From Thalassotalea sp. PP2-459 (lineage in GTDB: Bacteria > Pseudomonadota > Gammaproteobacteria > Enterobacterales > Alteromonadaceae): a DNA stretch of 59,263 bases. The position numbers and the translations under genes were made by a program. The DNA lies in assembly GCF_001913705.1 (NCBI RefSeq), contig NZ_MKQD01000072.1, positions 1 through 59,263 of the forward strand, given 5' to 3'. The notes beneath the pieces are model-generated. The model was given only the letters and a program-made list of their open reading frames with translations, was not told the origin of the DNA and did not search any database. Each line of letters opens with the position of its first letter. Position 1 is the stretch's first letter. This document shows positions 28,701-38,031 of the stretch, in pieces.

Positions 28701-29724
28701 GGGGAAAATTGAACTACCTGTTCATTTACAAATGAATTTTAAAGTCATCAGTGAAAAAAATAAACTTATTGCTCAAGGCCGTAATCTCATTGCATTACAA
28801 GAACGTTTACAAGGGAAAGTAAAAGCATCTATTAAGAAAGTAGCAGATAAAGGCATTGAACGAGCAGATATTAAAACATGGGATTTTGAATCAATACCAG
28901 AGCATTATGAAAAGAAAGTTGCTAATTTAGCGATAAAGGCATATCCAGCATTAGTGGATCACAATAATACCGTTGCTATTGAACTCTTTGAGCATAAACC
29001 TTTAGCAGATAAAGCGATGCATTTTGGTGTAGCGAGATTGGTATTATTGAATATTCCATCACCCATTAAGTATTTACAAGAGAAGCTGCCAAATAAGTCA
29101 AAGCTAGGTTTGTATTTTAATCCTTTTGGTTCAATTTCAGAGCTTTTAAATGACTGCATTATTGCGTCTTGTCAACAGTTGATCCAACAACAGGGTGATT
29201 ATCCGAGAGATAAAGTAGCGTTTGAACAAGTAAAAGAATTTGTTCGTGCAGAACTAGCTGATTCGGTTTTAGCACTCGCTATTCAAGTTGAGCGGGTATT
29301 GAGTTTAGCACATGAGATCAACAAAAAATTGAAGGGCAATGTCCCTTTAAATATGATTCAAGCGCATGGAGATGTTAAAAGTCATCTTGGATCATTAGTC
29401 TATAAAGGGTTTGTAACAGCGACAGGGTATCAACGGATCTCAGATATTGAAAGATATTTAAAAGCATTAGCGCGTCGTTTAGAAAAACTTGCTATTGATC
29501 CAAACCAAGATAGATTGAAAGTAATCGAAATAGAAAAAATATACGCTTTATATCAAGATGCCCTAAGTAAACATAAACATGATCTTACTCTCATTGAGCA
29601 ATTAGAAGGCGTTAGGTGGATGATAGAAGAATTACGGGTTTCACTTTTCGCTCAAAATTTAGGCACGCCGTACCCTATATCTGCAAAGCGAATTAAAAGC
29701 CACATTAATCAATTGTTAAAATAA
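25765..29724 (+). CDS. hrpA: ATP-dependent RNA helicase HrpA
   Basis: 1319 aa DEAH-box helicase (E. coli 1300). Walker A GETGSGKT at 113-120, DEAH at 210-213, SATIDPERF (motif III), and QRAGRCGRVSEGVCIRLY (motif VI); then winged-helix, ratchet and OB-fold parts and the long HrpA C-terminal extension (DUF3418). HrpA in E. coli rescues collided ribosomes. The frame is open only back to a stop at 25729 and offers TTG at 25765 as the sole usual start; no ATG lies near, so TTG is taken. Transcribed alone. Confidence 0.95.
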   Translation: MPSENSHSTLTTTINTGDAPTIAKLNALLSDVRRADIGLFKKRLAGLAKISDVGKKQKVLGQIADQIDNSIAKKQHKLNRKLSISYPEGLPVSQSVERISKAIDENQVVIIAGETGSGKTTQIPKICMALGRGIEGMIGHTQPRRIAARTVATRIAEELNTPLGDVIGYKVRFTDQVSDNSYVKLMTDGILLAEMQRDRLLRQYDTIIIDEAHERSLNIDFLLGYLRQILNKRPDLKIIITSATIDPERFAKHFQQDNKKPVPIIEVSGRTFPVEMRYRPLNEHNESSDVITGIIQAVEELSELPLGDILVFLNGEREIRDTASALEKEHLAHTQILPLYSRLTVQEQNRIFQRHTGRNIVLATNVAETSLTVPGIKYVIDPGTARISRYSYRTKVQRLPIEPISQASANQRAGRCGRVSEGVCIRLYAEDDFLNRDEFTDPEILRTNLATVILQMLALDLGHIDQFPFVQSPDNRTVKDGVRLLEELAAIQVNHGKTQLTISGRQLARFPVDPRLAKMILTAIQYGCIEEIFIIVSALSIQDPRERPHEKQQAADEKHSRFKVKESDFFSFLLLWQYINEQQKLLTNNQFRKLCQKEYLSYIRIREWQDIYHQLSMTLKEQKIALTTTGWSKDNDSSGDLIHQAILSGLLSHLGQLDENREYKGARNTRFYVFPGSNLAKKTPKWLMATELVETSRLFARVVAKIDPAWVESLSEHLVKRNYSEPHWERKQGAVMAYEQVTLYGLVLVAKRKVVFNKIEPSTCREIFIREALVNGDANIQEPFFQRNRDLIKDIEKLEQKARRKDFLVDEELLCQFYHEKLPEQVVCQRSFLAWWKNQKQQTPKLLDFTKAFLLNENSEKLSKADYPDVWQQGNFTLPLSYHFKPGDEDDGVSVHIPIGVLNQVTDQGFDWQIPALRYELIISLIKALPKSVRRNYVPAPNYAQACFDALSPSELTLQQAMEKQLLRMTGVRIPEDAWGKIELPVHLQMNFKVISEKNKLIAQGRNLIALQERLQGKVKASIKKVADKGIERADIKTWDFESIPEHYEKKVANLAIKAYPALVDHNNTVAIELFEHKPLADKAMHFGVARLVLLNIPSPIKYLQEKLPNKSKLGLYFNPFGSISELLNDCIIASCQQLIQQQGDYPRDKVAFEQVKEFVRAELADSVLALAIQVERVLSLAHEINKKLKGNVPLNMIQAHGDVKSHLGSLVYKGFVTATGYQRISDIERYLKALARRLEKLAIDPNQDRLKVIEIEKIYALYQDALSKHKHDLTLIEQLEGVRWMIEELRVSLFAQNLGTPYPISAKRIKSHINQLLK

Positions 29725-29782
29725 CCTCGCTATTTTGTCATTTGACATGGCTTTTTTGCTTGCGTATAAAGAGTAAAGGATC

Positions 29783-29955
29783 GGGGCTGCTGATCTTTCG
29801 AGATTAAATGTTGTTGGACCCAAAGGGCAGCATATTTGTCATTTAAACGTCGTTATTGCTTTTCTTGTGGAATAACCGCACATTAATCGCAATGCCTTGT
29901 CTAAATACTAGTAAACTGCTGCAAAAATAAATGCGCAAGATCAACAGGCCGTCTA
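29783..29955. mobile_element. Diverged MITE-like element, about 170 bp
   Basis: Imperfect terminal repeats GGCTGCTGATCTTT at the left and AAGATCAACAGGCC at the right. Internal GTGGAATAACCGCACATTA, TGCCTTGTCTAAATAC and GCTGCAAAAATAAA segments match the 269-bp element (GTAGAATAACTACAC, TTGCCTTGTATAAATAC, GCGGCAAAAGTAAA). It lies between hrpA and the pilZ gene; no ORF. Confidence 0.55.
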
Positions 29956-30007
29956 AAAAGAGCGATAGGCAGCAAACTCATAAATGTAGATTTGGTGGAG
30001 CAGTATA

Positions 30008-30310
30008 ATGGTTGTAAGTTACGATGATAAACGTGATTTCTATCGAATGATGCTAAATAGTGATGTAACAGTTACTATTATCGACGATGAAGCAAACAGT
30101 ACTATTTTAGCGACATGTCGAGATTTGAGTGCAACTGGGATGGCAATAGAAATGGCACATCCAATCGAGCTTAATACAGACGTACGCGTTAATATGGAAT
30201 CTTCAGGTAGTAATGTTCAGCCTTTAGATGTTAGTGGTAAAGTTGTTCGTGTAGAGGAAGAGTCCGCTGATAACTACTTAATTGGTATTAATATCTCTGA
30301 AATTGATTAG
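30008..30310 (+). CDS. PilZ-domain cyclic di-GMP-binding protein
   Basis: 100 aa single PilZ domain. The two c-di-GMP motifs are intact: RxxxR as Arg9-Asp-Phe-Tyr-Arg13 and D/NxSxxG as Asp39-Leu-Ser41-Ala-Thr-Gly44. No other domain, so it is a receptor-adaptor. With the c-di-GMP riboswitch at 11.2 kb this is the second c-di-GMP effector in the window. A GGTGGAG ribosome site precedes the ATG. Confidence 0.93.
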   Translation: MVVSYDDKRDFYRMMLNSDVTVTIIDDEANSTILATCRDLSATGMAIEMAHPIELNTDVRVNMESSGSNVQPLDVSGKVVRVEEESADNYLIGINISEID

Positions 30311-30334
30311 AACATATTACGTATAATATGCTCT
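30309..30334. terminator. Inverted repeat between pilZ and rlmI, possible terminator
   Basis: AGAACATATTA pairs with TAATATGCTCT apart from one mismatch, around a 4-nt loop. There is no T-run, so it may be a weak bidirectional terminator or only a 3' stabilising hairpin. Confidence 0.4.
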
Positions 30335-30369
30335 AACGATAAGTTTGACGTTTATACGTTTAATGCAGT

Positions 30370-31560
30370 TCAACTTACTTGGCAAACTAACCCTTTTAAG
30401 TAATAGCCTTCTGGATAATTACTGGCAATAGGGTGATCTGCCGCTTGCATTGTTCGTTCGATAAAATGAACAGTTTTTCCTGCGTCTAAGGCGGCATCAG
30501 CAACAACTTTTTGAAATAACCCCACCTCTAGCAGTCCTGAGCATGAAAAGGTTAACAATAAGCCACCGGGGTTAAGTAATTGCATTGCAATCATATTAAT
30601 GTCTTTATATCCGCGACAAGCTGATGTTAACTGTGCTTTAGAATCAACGAATTTTGGCGGATCTAAAATGATCATATCAAATTTCGTATTTTCTTTTTTA
30701 TATTGACGAAGTAGTTTGAATACATCCTCTTTAACATAATTTACTTTGCAGTCTGATAAACCATTAAGTGCTATATTCTCTTTTGCTAAATCAAGAGCTT
30801 GCTGGGAAACATCAACATTTGTCACTTCTTTAGCGTTATTTGCCGCACAGTGTAGTGCAAATGTTCCGGTGTAAGAAAAGCAATTAAGCACTGTTTTTCC
30901 TGAAGAGTATTTTCCTGCAAGTGCACGCGCATCACGTTGATCTAGATAGAATCCAGTTTTATGGCCTTTAGCAACATCAACATGAATTTTTAATCCGTGT
31001 TCTTCAATTATCGTAGCGGTAGAGTCTTGCGCTTCTGTTAACCAACCCGTGACTGGTGCTAAGCCTTCTTTTTTACGTACATCAACATCTGAACGTTCAT
31101 AAATATGACAATCTGGAAACAATTGTTGTAACACATTAACTAACGTATAACGTTGGGATTCAGCGCCAGCACTTAGTAACTGACAAACGATTAAATTATT
31201 GTACTTGTCAATCGTAATCCCTGGTAAACCATCTGACTCGCCTGCAATTAATCGGTAGCCTGTTAGGCCATCGCGATTAATGAACCATTGACGCCTAGTT
31301 AGCGCATCTTGAATTTTTTTGTAAAAAAATGATTGATCAATATCTTCATTTTCAATAAAAGACCATACTCGAATACTTATTTGTGATTCTGGTGAATATG
31401 CGCCCTTAGCTAACCATTTTCCTTTGTTATCAAGGATATCTACAGTATCGCCTAGCATGGGTTTACCTTTGATTTTGTTTATCGCTTTAGAGAATATCCA
31501 TGGGTGTTTTCTTTTTAATGATTTTTCTCGTCCATCTTTTAAATAAATTCTTGCTGACAT
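30370..31560 (-). CDS. rlmI: 23S rRNA m5C1962 methyltransferase RlmI
   Basis: 396 aa from the ATG at 31560, the same length as E. coli RlmI; the upstream in-frame extension of 15 residues is not conserved. N-terminal PUA domain ([22 protein letters not shown]), then a Rossmann methyltransferase domain with [13 protein letters not shown] (SAM-binding), [13 protein letters not shown] (motif IV) and [10 protein letters not shown] with the catalytic cysteine region. The C-terminus [19 protein letters not shown] is diagnostic. Convergent with pilZ, divergent from the acylphosphatase gene. Confidence 0.95.
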   Translation of the reverse strand: MSARIYLKDGREKSLKRKHPWIFSKAINKIKGKPMLGDTVDILDNKGKWLAKGAYSPESQISIRVWSFIENEDIDQSFFYKKIQDALTRRQWFINRDGLTGYRLIAGESDGLPGITIDKYNNLIVCQLLSAGAESQRYTLVNVLQQLFPDCHIYERSDVDVRKKEGLAPVTGWLTEAQDSTATIIEEHGLKIHVDVAKGHKTGFYLDQRDARALAGKYSSGKTVLNCFSYTGTFALHCAANNAKEVTNVDVSQQALDLAKENIALNGLSDCKVNYVKEDVFKLLRQYKKENTKFDMIILDPPKFVDSKAQLTSACRGYKDINMIAMQLLNPGGLLLTFSCSGLLEVGLFQKVVADAALDAGKTVHFIERTMQAADHPIASNYPEGYYLKGLVCQVS

Positions 31561-31662
31561 TCTATACTTAACCATAGCGATAAAAATTGCGCCGAGTTTA
31601 GTCAATCATTGTATAAGGTGCAATTAAAGAATTTATAATTTCAATAATTGAGGGATGAATTT

Positions 31663-31932
31663 ATGAATGTAAGTTACCTTGCTCATGTAAGCGGATTAGT
31701 GCAGGGCGTTTATTTTCGCGCGTCGAGCCAACAAATGGCAATAGAATATGGGTTAAGCGGTTATGCACATAATTTGGCAGATGGCGAAGTAGAGATTTTA
31801 TTATGTGGAGAAGAAGAAAACGTTGATAAAATGCTAGATTGGTTAAATACAGGTCCGCCACAAGCAAAAGTAATTGCTGTTAAGACCAAAAAAGTACCTT
31901 GGCAGCAGTATAATCATTTTTCGATAGGTTAG
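31663..31932 (+). CDS. Acylphosphatase
   Basis: 89 aa from ATG 31663, which has GAGGGA in front; a TTG 15 bp upstream is not needed. Hydrolyses acylphosphates. Catalytic Arg19 (GLVQGVYFR) and Asn37 (GYAHNLADG) are both present at family positions. Divergent from rlmI. Confidence 0.95.
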   Translation: MNVSYLAHVSGLVQGVYFRASSQQMAIEYGLSGYAHNLADGEVEILLCGEEENVDKMLDWLNTGPPQAKVIAVKTKKVPWQQYNHFSIG

Positions 31933-31949
31933 TAGAAATCTTATAAACA

Positions 31950-31992
31950 AAAGTAATGGAGCACAGTTATTAGCAGTTTACTCCATTACTTT
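31950..31992. terminator. Long-stem hairpin, probable bidirectional terminator
   Basis: Perfect 12-bp stem AAAGTAATGGAG / CTCCATTACTTT with a 19-nt loop, between the convergent acylphosphatase and DUF1653 genes. The T-run is short. Confidence 0.55.
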
Positions 31993-32022
31993 AATTGTAA
32001 ACACTCAACAGATGTAACGCTG

Positions 32023-32247
32023 TTAATTCGTAGATGCTGCTATGTATTGAAAACGCTTCATTGTTACACCATTTCTTTCTATGGTTTCGTCAAACATTGA
32101 TAATGGCCTTATCCAAATACCTTTTTCACCATATTCTGGTTGATATACCACATGCAATTCTTCCGTTTCACTATGTTTTGCAATGTGGAGAACTTGATAA
32201 TAGTTCCCTTTAAAATGTTGGTAACGACCGATAGGAATAGTCATCAT
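32023..32247 (-). CDS. DUF1653 small protein
   Basis: 74 aa. The sequence IPIGRYQHFKGNYYQVLHIAKHSET, VVYQPEYGEKGIWIRPLSMF and ETIERNGVTMKRFQYI matches DUF1653, a short beta-rich domain of unknown function. Two adjacent ATG codons; AAGG precedes the first. Its 5' side faces the tRNA-fMet array. Confidence 0.85.
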   Translation of the reverse strand: MMTIPIGRYQHFKGNYYQVLHIAKHSETEELHVVYQPEYGEKGIWIRPLSMFDETIERNGVTMKRFQYIAASTN

Positions 32248-32757
32248 AGGCCTTATTTAAGTGTGAATAAAATAGAGCTTTATTTTAACAGTGCATAATA
32301 GGGGAGGCGACTAAAATTAACTATTCTTTTAAAAGTGCTTATACCAATTGAAAAATATATTTGGCTACTTTAGGAAAGCCTTTATTTTTTGAAGAGAGTG
32401 AACTGACGACCTAAGGTCGTACATTCCGTTTAAGCTTTATTTTAATTCTAAACTTAGTAAAGAATTGGTTGCGGGAGCCACTATTTTTGAAGAGAGTGAA
32501 CTGACGACCTAAGGTCGCACATCCCGTTTAAGCTTTATTTTAATTCTAAACTTAGTAAAGAATTGGTTGCGGGAGCCACTTTTATGAAGAGAGTGAACTG
32601 ACGACCTAAGGTCGTACATATCGGTTAAGGTCTATTTTAATTTTAAACTGAGTAAAGAATTGGTTGCGGGAGCCACTTTTTTGAAGAGAGTGACTTGACG
32701 ACCTAAGGTCGTACATATCGGTTAAGGTCTATTTTAATTTTAAACTGAGTAAAGAAT

Positions 32758-32834
<77 letters not shown>

Positions 32835-33119
32835 TCCGAATGACTTGATAAGAACTTATCAAGAAAGCCTATAACTGTTTGATTCTGTTATAAAAGAATT
32901 ACATTTTTAAACTTTGTAAAAAGTTGGTTGCGGGAGCCACTATTTTGAAGAGAGTGAACTGACGACCTAAGGTCGTACATCCCATTTAAGCTTTATTTTA
33001 ATTCTAAACTTAATAAAGAATTGGTTGCGGGAGCCACTATTTTTGAAGAGAGTGAACTGACGACCTAAGGTCGTACATCCCGTTTAAGCTTTATTTTAAT
33101 TCTAAACTTAGTAAAGAAT

Positions 33120-33196
<77 letters not shown>

Positions 33197-33418
33197 TCCG
33201 AATGACCTACAAAAAGTAGGAAAGCCAAGTTGTTTTGATTCAAACTTAAGAAAGGAACTGACGACCTAAGGTCGTACATCCCATTTAAGCTTTATTTTAA
33301 TTCTAAACTTAGTAAAGAATTGGTTGCGGGAGCCACTATTTTTGAAGAGAGTGAACTGACGACCTAAGGTCGTACATCCCATTTAAGCTTTATTTTAATT
33401 CTAAACTTAGTAAAGAAT

Positions 33419-33495
<77 letters not shown>

Positions 33496-33529
33496 CCTGT
33501 ATCTTCCAACCTTGTTGAAAGCGAGGCGT

Positions 33530-33558
33530 ATGTTAGTGATACTTGGTTGAGAATGCAA
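33530..33558 (-). promoter_or_regulatory. Putative promoter of the tRNA-fMet operon
   Basis: Minus-strand -35 TTGCAT and -10 TAACAT with 17-nt spacing, a GC-rich start region (ACGCCTCGC) like that of stringently controlled stable-RNA promoters, and an A/T-rich UP-like stretch just upstream. Confidence 0.55.
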
Positions 33559-33706
33559 GGCGTTTTCGTAATTTTTTTTCTGTTCGTACGTTAGTTAAGC
33601 AACTCGTTCTTTTTTTCTTCTTTTATCACCCCCTTTAACTGAAAAGCACTATTCGTATCTATGCTTATTGTTTATAATTGCGCTCTACTCTCATTTGGAA
33701 CCCTGT

Positions 33707-35857
33707 ATGGAAATCAACTCTACACAACAATTTTTAGCATTAACGTCACCTGGTATTGAAATACTATTAGCGCAGGAGCTTAGTTCACTTGGTGCAGAGA
33801 ATGTCGTACAAAAACCTGAGGGTGTTTATTTTTCAACGTCAATTTCGCAGGCTTACCATATATGTTTATGGACTCGATATGCTTCAAGAGTATTATTACA
33901 GTTGTCTTCTAGTGATGCGGATAATAAAGAAACATTGCATCAAGCTGCTAGTGAAGTTGCTTGGTCAGAAGTCTTTGAAAGTGATACAAGTTTTGCGGTT
34001 GATTTTGTCGGTAAAAGTAGTGAAATAAGAAACAGTCAATTTGGTGGTTTAACGGTCAAAGATGCCATTGTAGATCACTTTCGCGATAGTGGCTTAGCTC
34101 GTCCAAATGTTGATAAGTATCAGCCAGAGATAAGAATTCAAGCAAGATTGCTAAAAGGGCAGGTGCGCTTTTATCTTGATTTTTCAGGTCGTTCATTGTT
34201 CCAGCGTGGTTATCGTGAAACTACGGGTGCTGCACCCCTTAAAGAAAATCTTGCCGCTGCAATTATCACGAGAAGTGGTTGGTTAGACAATCAAAACAAA
34301 CCCTTGATTGATCCAATGTGTGGTTCAGGTACGTTATTGATTGAAGCCGTGTCGATGGCCATTGGTTGTGCTGCAAATATTCGTCGTGAAAACTGGGGCT
34401 TTGCGCATTGGTTACAACATAATGAACAATTATGGCAAACACAATACGACCAAGCTTACGAAGCAACAGAAGAAGCACTTAAGCAGTTTAATGGGAAAGT
34501 TTATGGATACGATTCAGACGGGCGTGTTCTAAAAGCAGCAAAACAAAATGCACGTAACGCTGGGTTTTCAGATTTTATCGAGTTTACCGAAGCAGATGCA
34601 AACCACTTAACAAATAAATTTAGTGAAGATGGACATATTGTATTCAATCCACCTTATGGTGAACGGATAGGTGAATTACCCGAGCTTGTTGAAACATTTG
34701 TTCATTTAGGTCAGTCATTTAAAGAAAATTTTGATCAGTGGAAAATAGCAATTTTCACTGCGAATACGGAATTACTAACACTATTAAAGTTGAGTAGTAA
34801 AAAACGCTATAAATTTAAAAATGGACCTTTAGATTGTCAACTTGCTTGTTATGACATCAATGATAAACAACGAGAAAAAGATCAAATAACGCCTCAATCT
34901 GATTTTGATGGTAAAGACTCAGCGTTTGCTAATCGCTTATTAAAAAATCGTAAGAACCTAAAAAGCTGGCTTAAAAAAGAACACGTTGAATGTTATCGCC
35001 TTTATGATGCTGATATTCCAGAATACAATGTAGCTGTTGATGTATATGGTGATTATCTTGTTATCCAAGAATATGCCGCACCTGCAAATATTGATCCTAG
35101 TAAAGCCGCAAAACGGTTGCAAGAAGTGCTTTACTTTGCCCCTAAAACACTCAATGTACCGGCTGATAAAGTCGTTATTAAAACCAGAGCAAAACAAAAG
35201 GGCACTAATCAGTATCAAAAATTAGCACAGAAAAAACAAGCCATTACGTTAACTGAATATGGTGCGAAATTTTCAATTAATCTATGGGATTACCTTGATA
35301 CAGGGCTTTTTCTTGATCACCGAAAAACACGCCAGCTTGTTGCAGAAAAAGCAAAAAATAAATCATTGTTAAACTTGTTTGCTTACACGGGTTCTGTGTC
35401 TGTTCAAGCGGCATTGCATGGTGCTAAATCAATTACAACCGTTGATATGTCAAATACTTACTTATCTTGGGCACAAGAGAACTTTCGCCTTAATAACTTA
35501 TCGGGTGAACAGTACCAGTTTGTTCAAGCAGACTGCTTAGCCTGGCTAAAAGAAAATAAACAATCGTTTGATGTTATTTTTATCGATCCGCCAACATTCT
35601 CAAATTCAAAACGTATGGAAGACAGTTTTGACGTACAACGAGACCATGTAGATGTGATACGCGATGCCCTTAATTGCTTAAGTGAAAATGGTGAAATTAT
35701 TTTTACCAATAATAAACGCAACTTTAAAATAGATCACGAAGGCTTATCGGCATTAGGTTTTACTGCAAAGAATATTTCTGATCAAACACGTGATAAAGAT
35801 TTTCAGCGTAATAAACATATTCATAACAGTTGGCTAATTACGCGAGCATCTAAATAA
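33707..35857 (+). CDS. rlmL: Bifunctional 23S rRNA methyltransferase RlmKL (m2G2445/m7G2069)
   Basis: 716 aa from the ATG at 33707, which aligns with the E. coli start; 13 codons upstream to a TTG are not conserved. Order: THUMP domain (about 45-160), RlmL methyltransferase with DPMCGSGTLLIEA and catalytic FNPPYGER, then the fused RlmK half with GLFLDHRKTR, LLNLFAYTGSVSVQA and IDPPTFSNSKRMEDSFDVQRDH. It modifies G2445 and G2069 of 23S rRNA. A -10-like TATAAT lies about 30 bp before the ATG. The glutaredoxin gene follows with no gap. Confidence 0.96.
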   Translation: MEINSTQQFLALTSPGIEILLAQELSSLGAENVVQKPEGVYFSTSISQAYHICLWTRYASRVLLQLSSSDADNKETLHQAASEVAWSEVFESDTSFAVDFVGKSSEIRNSQFGGLTVKDAIVDHFRDSGLARPNVDKYQPEIRIQARLLKGQVRFYLDFSGRSLFQRGYRETTGAAPLKENLAAAIITRSGWLDNQNKPLIDPMCGSGTLLIEAVSMAIGCAANIRRENWGFAHWLQHNEQLWQTQYDQAYEATEEALKQFNGKVYGYDSDGRVLKAAKQNARNAGFSDFIEFTEADANHLTNKFSEDGHIVFNPPYGERIGELPELVETFVHLGQSFKENFDQWKIAIFTANTELLTLLKLSSKKRYKFKNGPLDCQLACYDINDKQREKDQITPQSDFDGKDSAFANRLLKNRKNLKSWLKKEHVECYRLYDADIPEYNVAVDVYGDYLVIQEYAAPANIDPSKAAKRLQEVLYFAPKTLNVPADKVVIKTRAKQKGTNQYQKLAQKKQAITLTEYGAKFSINLWDYLDTGLFLDHRKTRQLVAEKAKNKSLLNLFAYTGSVSVQAALHGAKSITTVDMSNTYLSWAQENFRLNNLSGEQYQFVQADCLAWLKENKQSFDVIFIDPPTFSNSKRMEDSFDVQRDHVDVIRDALNCLSENGEIIFTNNKRNFKIDHEGLSALGFTAKNISDQTRDKDFQRNKHIHNSWLITRASK

Positions 35858-36100
35858 ATGCAGGCTGAATATTATTTATATAGTAGTGAAGGCTGTCATT
35901 TATGTGAGCAAGCGTTACAGATGTGTAACCCTTTTATTGCAAATGGAAAGCTAAGTGTGATTGATATTGTTGAGCAAGAAGAACTTGTTGAACAGTACGG
36001 GGTTCATATTCCTGTTTTAGAACGATTAGATAACGGCGAAAAACTTTACTGGCCATTTACACCACATCAAATAAATGAATTAATAACAGAATGGAATTAA
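35858..36100 (+). CDS. Glutaredoxin-like thioredoxin-fold protein (DUF836)
   Basis: 80 aa with a redox motif CHLC (SSEGCHLCEQA) at the N-terminus and a cis-Pro region (HIPVLERLDNGEKLYWPF), as in the DUF836 glutaredoxin family that often sits between rlmL and uup. Starts at the rlmL stop and overlaps uup by 10 bp, so one operon. Confidence 0.88.
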   Translation: MQAEYYLYSSEGCHLCEQALQMCNPFIANGKLSVIDIVEQEELVEQYGVHIPVLERLDNGEKLYWPFTPHQINELITEWN

Positions 36101-38007
36101 TAAGAATTACACAAGGCGAATTAGCTTTTGGTACTGATAGCATACTCGATCATGCTGAACTAAGAATAAAGCAAGGTGAACGTGTTTGTTTAGTTGGCCG
36201 CAATGGTGCTGGTAAATCATCATTATTAAAAATTATTAATAAATCGCAATTACTTGATGATGGTGAATTTGTTATATCAAATGATGTTCGTGTCGCCATG
36301 CTTGAGCAAGATCCGCCTGAATCATGTGATATGTCGGTTTTTGACTATGTTGCACAAGGTATTGCCGAAAATGCGGAGCTGATTCAGCAATATCATCACT
36401 TAATTGCGGTTATTGCAGAATCACCATCAGAAGCAAACTTAGAAAAACTTTCTGTCATTCAACAAGCACTTGAACAAGCCAATGCTTGGCAAGATGAGCA
36501 ACGTATTGAGCAAGTATTAACAACGTTAGCTCTTAATGCTGAAAGTAAAGTCAGTGAGCTATCAGGGGGATGGTTACGCAAACTTGCTTTGGCAAAAGCG
36601 TTAGTATCAAATCCTGAAATATTATTACTAGATGAGCCGACCAACCATTTAGACATTAACAGTGTGTTATGGCTAGAGCAATTCTTAAAAGAGTTTAAAG
36701 GTACTATTGTTTTTATTAGCCATGACCGAGCATTTATTCGTCGTTTAGCAACACGAATTGTTGATTTAGATCGTGGTAAACTCACCAGCTACCCAGGGAA
36801 TTATGATGTGTATGTTGAACAAAAACAGCATGATTTACAGGTTGAAGCACAACAAAATGCACTTTTCGATAAAAAATTAGCTGAAGAAGAAGTGTGGATA
36901 AGACAAGGTATAAAAGCGAGAAGAACTCGCAACGAAGGTAGGGTTAGAGCACTAGAAAAGCTTCGAAGCGTTCGAAAGCAGCGCCGAGAATTAACGCATC
37001 AAAGTGATATGAAAATATCAACAGGTGAGCGTTCGGGCAAGTTAGTGTTTGAATCCGAGCAATTAACCATTGCTTTTGACGATAAAGTGATTATTAATCA
37101 GTTAGATTTATTAATTACTCGTGGCGATCGGTTAGCGTTCATTGGTGCTAATGGCACAGGTAAATCAACACTGATCAAGTGTTTAATGGAGCAATTAACG
37201 CCAACTAAAGGAAAAATGCGTAGCGGTGTTAATCTAGACATTGCTTATTTTGATCAGCATCGCGAGGCGTTAGATCCCGATAAAACTGTGCAAGATACCG
37301 TAGCAGACGGTAAGCAAGATGTTACGGTTAACGGTCGAACTCGACATGTTTTAGGTTACCTTCAAGACTTTTTATTTAGTCCTAAGCGGGCAAGAACCCC
37401 CGTTAGAGCTTTATCAGGTGGCGAAAAAAATAGATTATTACTTGCACGGTTATTTTTAAGACCAAGTAATTTGTTGATTTTAGATGAACCAACCAATGAC
37501 TTAGACATAGAAACTTTGGAATTATTGGAAGAAGTCGTTGCAAATTATGCAGGAACCGTTATTTTAGTCAGCCATGATCGCGATTTCGTTGATAATTGTG
37601 TCAATGCTTGTTTGTACTTTGATGGTACCGGCAACATTACCCAGATTGTGGGAGGATATGATGATGTTGAACATTATGTTGCACGTGTTGAAGCTTCTCG
37701 TAAAGCTCATCATGGCAACGAAGATAATACACATCATTCCGTTACAAAAGATAACAGTCAGCAAGAACAACCAAAGCAAGCGGTTAAAAAGAAATTATCG
37801 TATAAAGATTCAAGAGAGCTCGACGCTTTACCCGAGCTTATCGATAATTTAGAAAATGAGATAACAGAATTACAAGCACAAGTGAATAAAGGTGATTTTT
37901 TCACGCAAGAACAAAACGTCACGCAGAAAATATTGAACCAGCTTGAAGAAAATGAGTCGAAACTCGAAGTTGCCTATGCAAGGTGGCAAGAATTAGATGA
38001 AATATAG
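36091..38007 (+). CDS. uup: ABC-F ATPase Uup
   Basis: 638 aa with two ABC domains and no membrane part. First: GRNGAGKSS, LSGGWLRKLALAKAL, LLLDEPTNHLDI; second: GANGTGKST, LSGGEKNRLLLARLF, LILDEPTNDLDI. A linker of about 80 residues between them and a C-terminal coiled coil (about 560-635), which in E. coli Uup binds DNA. ABC-F proteins act at the ribosome and Uup influences transposon excision and replication-fork events. Overlaps the glutaredoxin gene; DUF3466 follows after 24 bp. Confidence 0.95.
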   Translation: MELIRITQGELAFGTDSILDHAELRIKQGERVCLVGRNGAGKSSLLKIINKSQLLDDGEFVISNDVRVAMLEQDPPESCDMSVFDYVAQGIAENAELIQQYHHLIAVIAESPSEANLEKLSVIQQALEQANAWQDEQRIEQVLTTLALNAESKVSELSGGWLRKLALAKALVSNPEILLLDEPTNHLDINSVLWLEQFLKEFKGTIVFISHDRAFIRRLATRIVDLDRGKLTSYPGNYDVYVEQKQHDLQVEAQQNALFDKKLAEEEVWIRQGIKARRTRNEGRVRALEKLRSVRKQRRELTHQSDMKISTGERSGKLVFESEQLTIAFDDKVIINQLDLLITRGDRLAFIGANGTGKSTLIKCLMEQLTPTKGKMRSGVNLDIAYFDQHREALDPDKTVQDTVADGKQDVTVNGRTRHVLGYLQDFLFSPKRARTPVRALSGGEKNRLLLARLFLRPSNLLILDEPTNDLDIETLELLEEVVANYAGTVILVSHDRDFVDNCVNACLYFDGTGNITQIVGGYDDVEHYVARVEASRKAHHGNEDNTHHSVTKDNSQQEQPKQAVKKKLSYKDSRELDALPELIDNLENEITELQAQVNKGDFFTQEQNVTQKILNQLEENESKLEVAYARWQELDEI

Positions 38008-38031
38008 AAATCAAAAGAGTTAAGTAGTTAC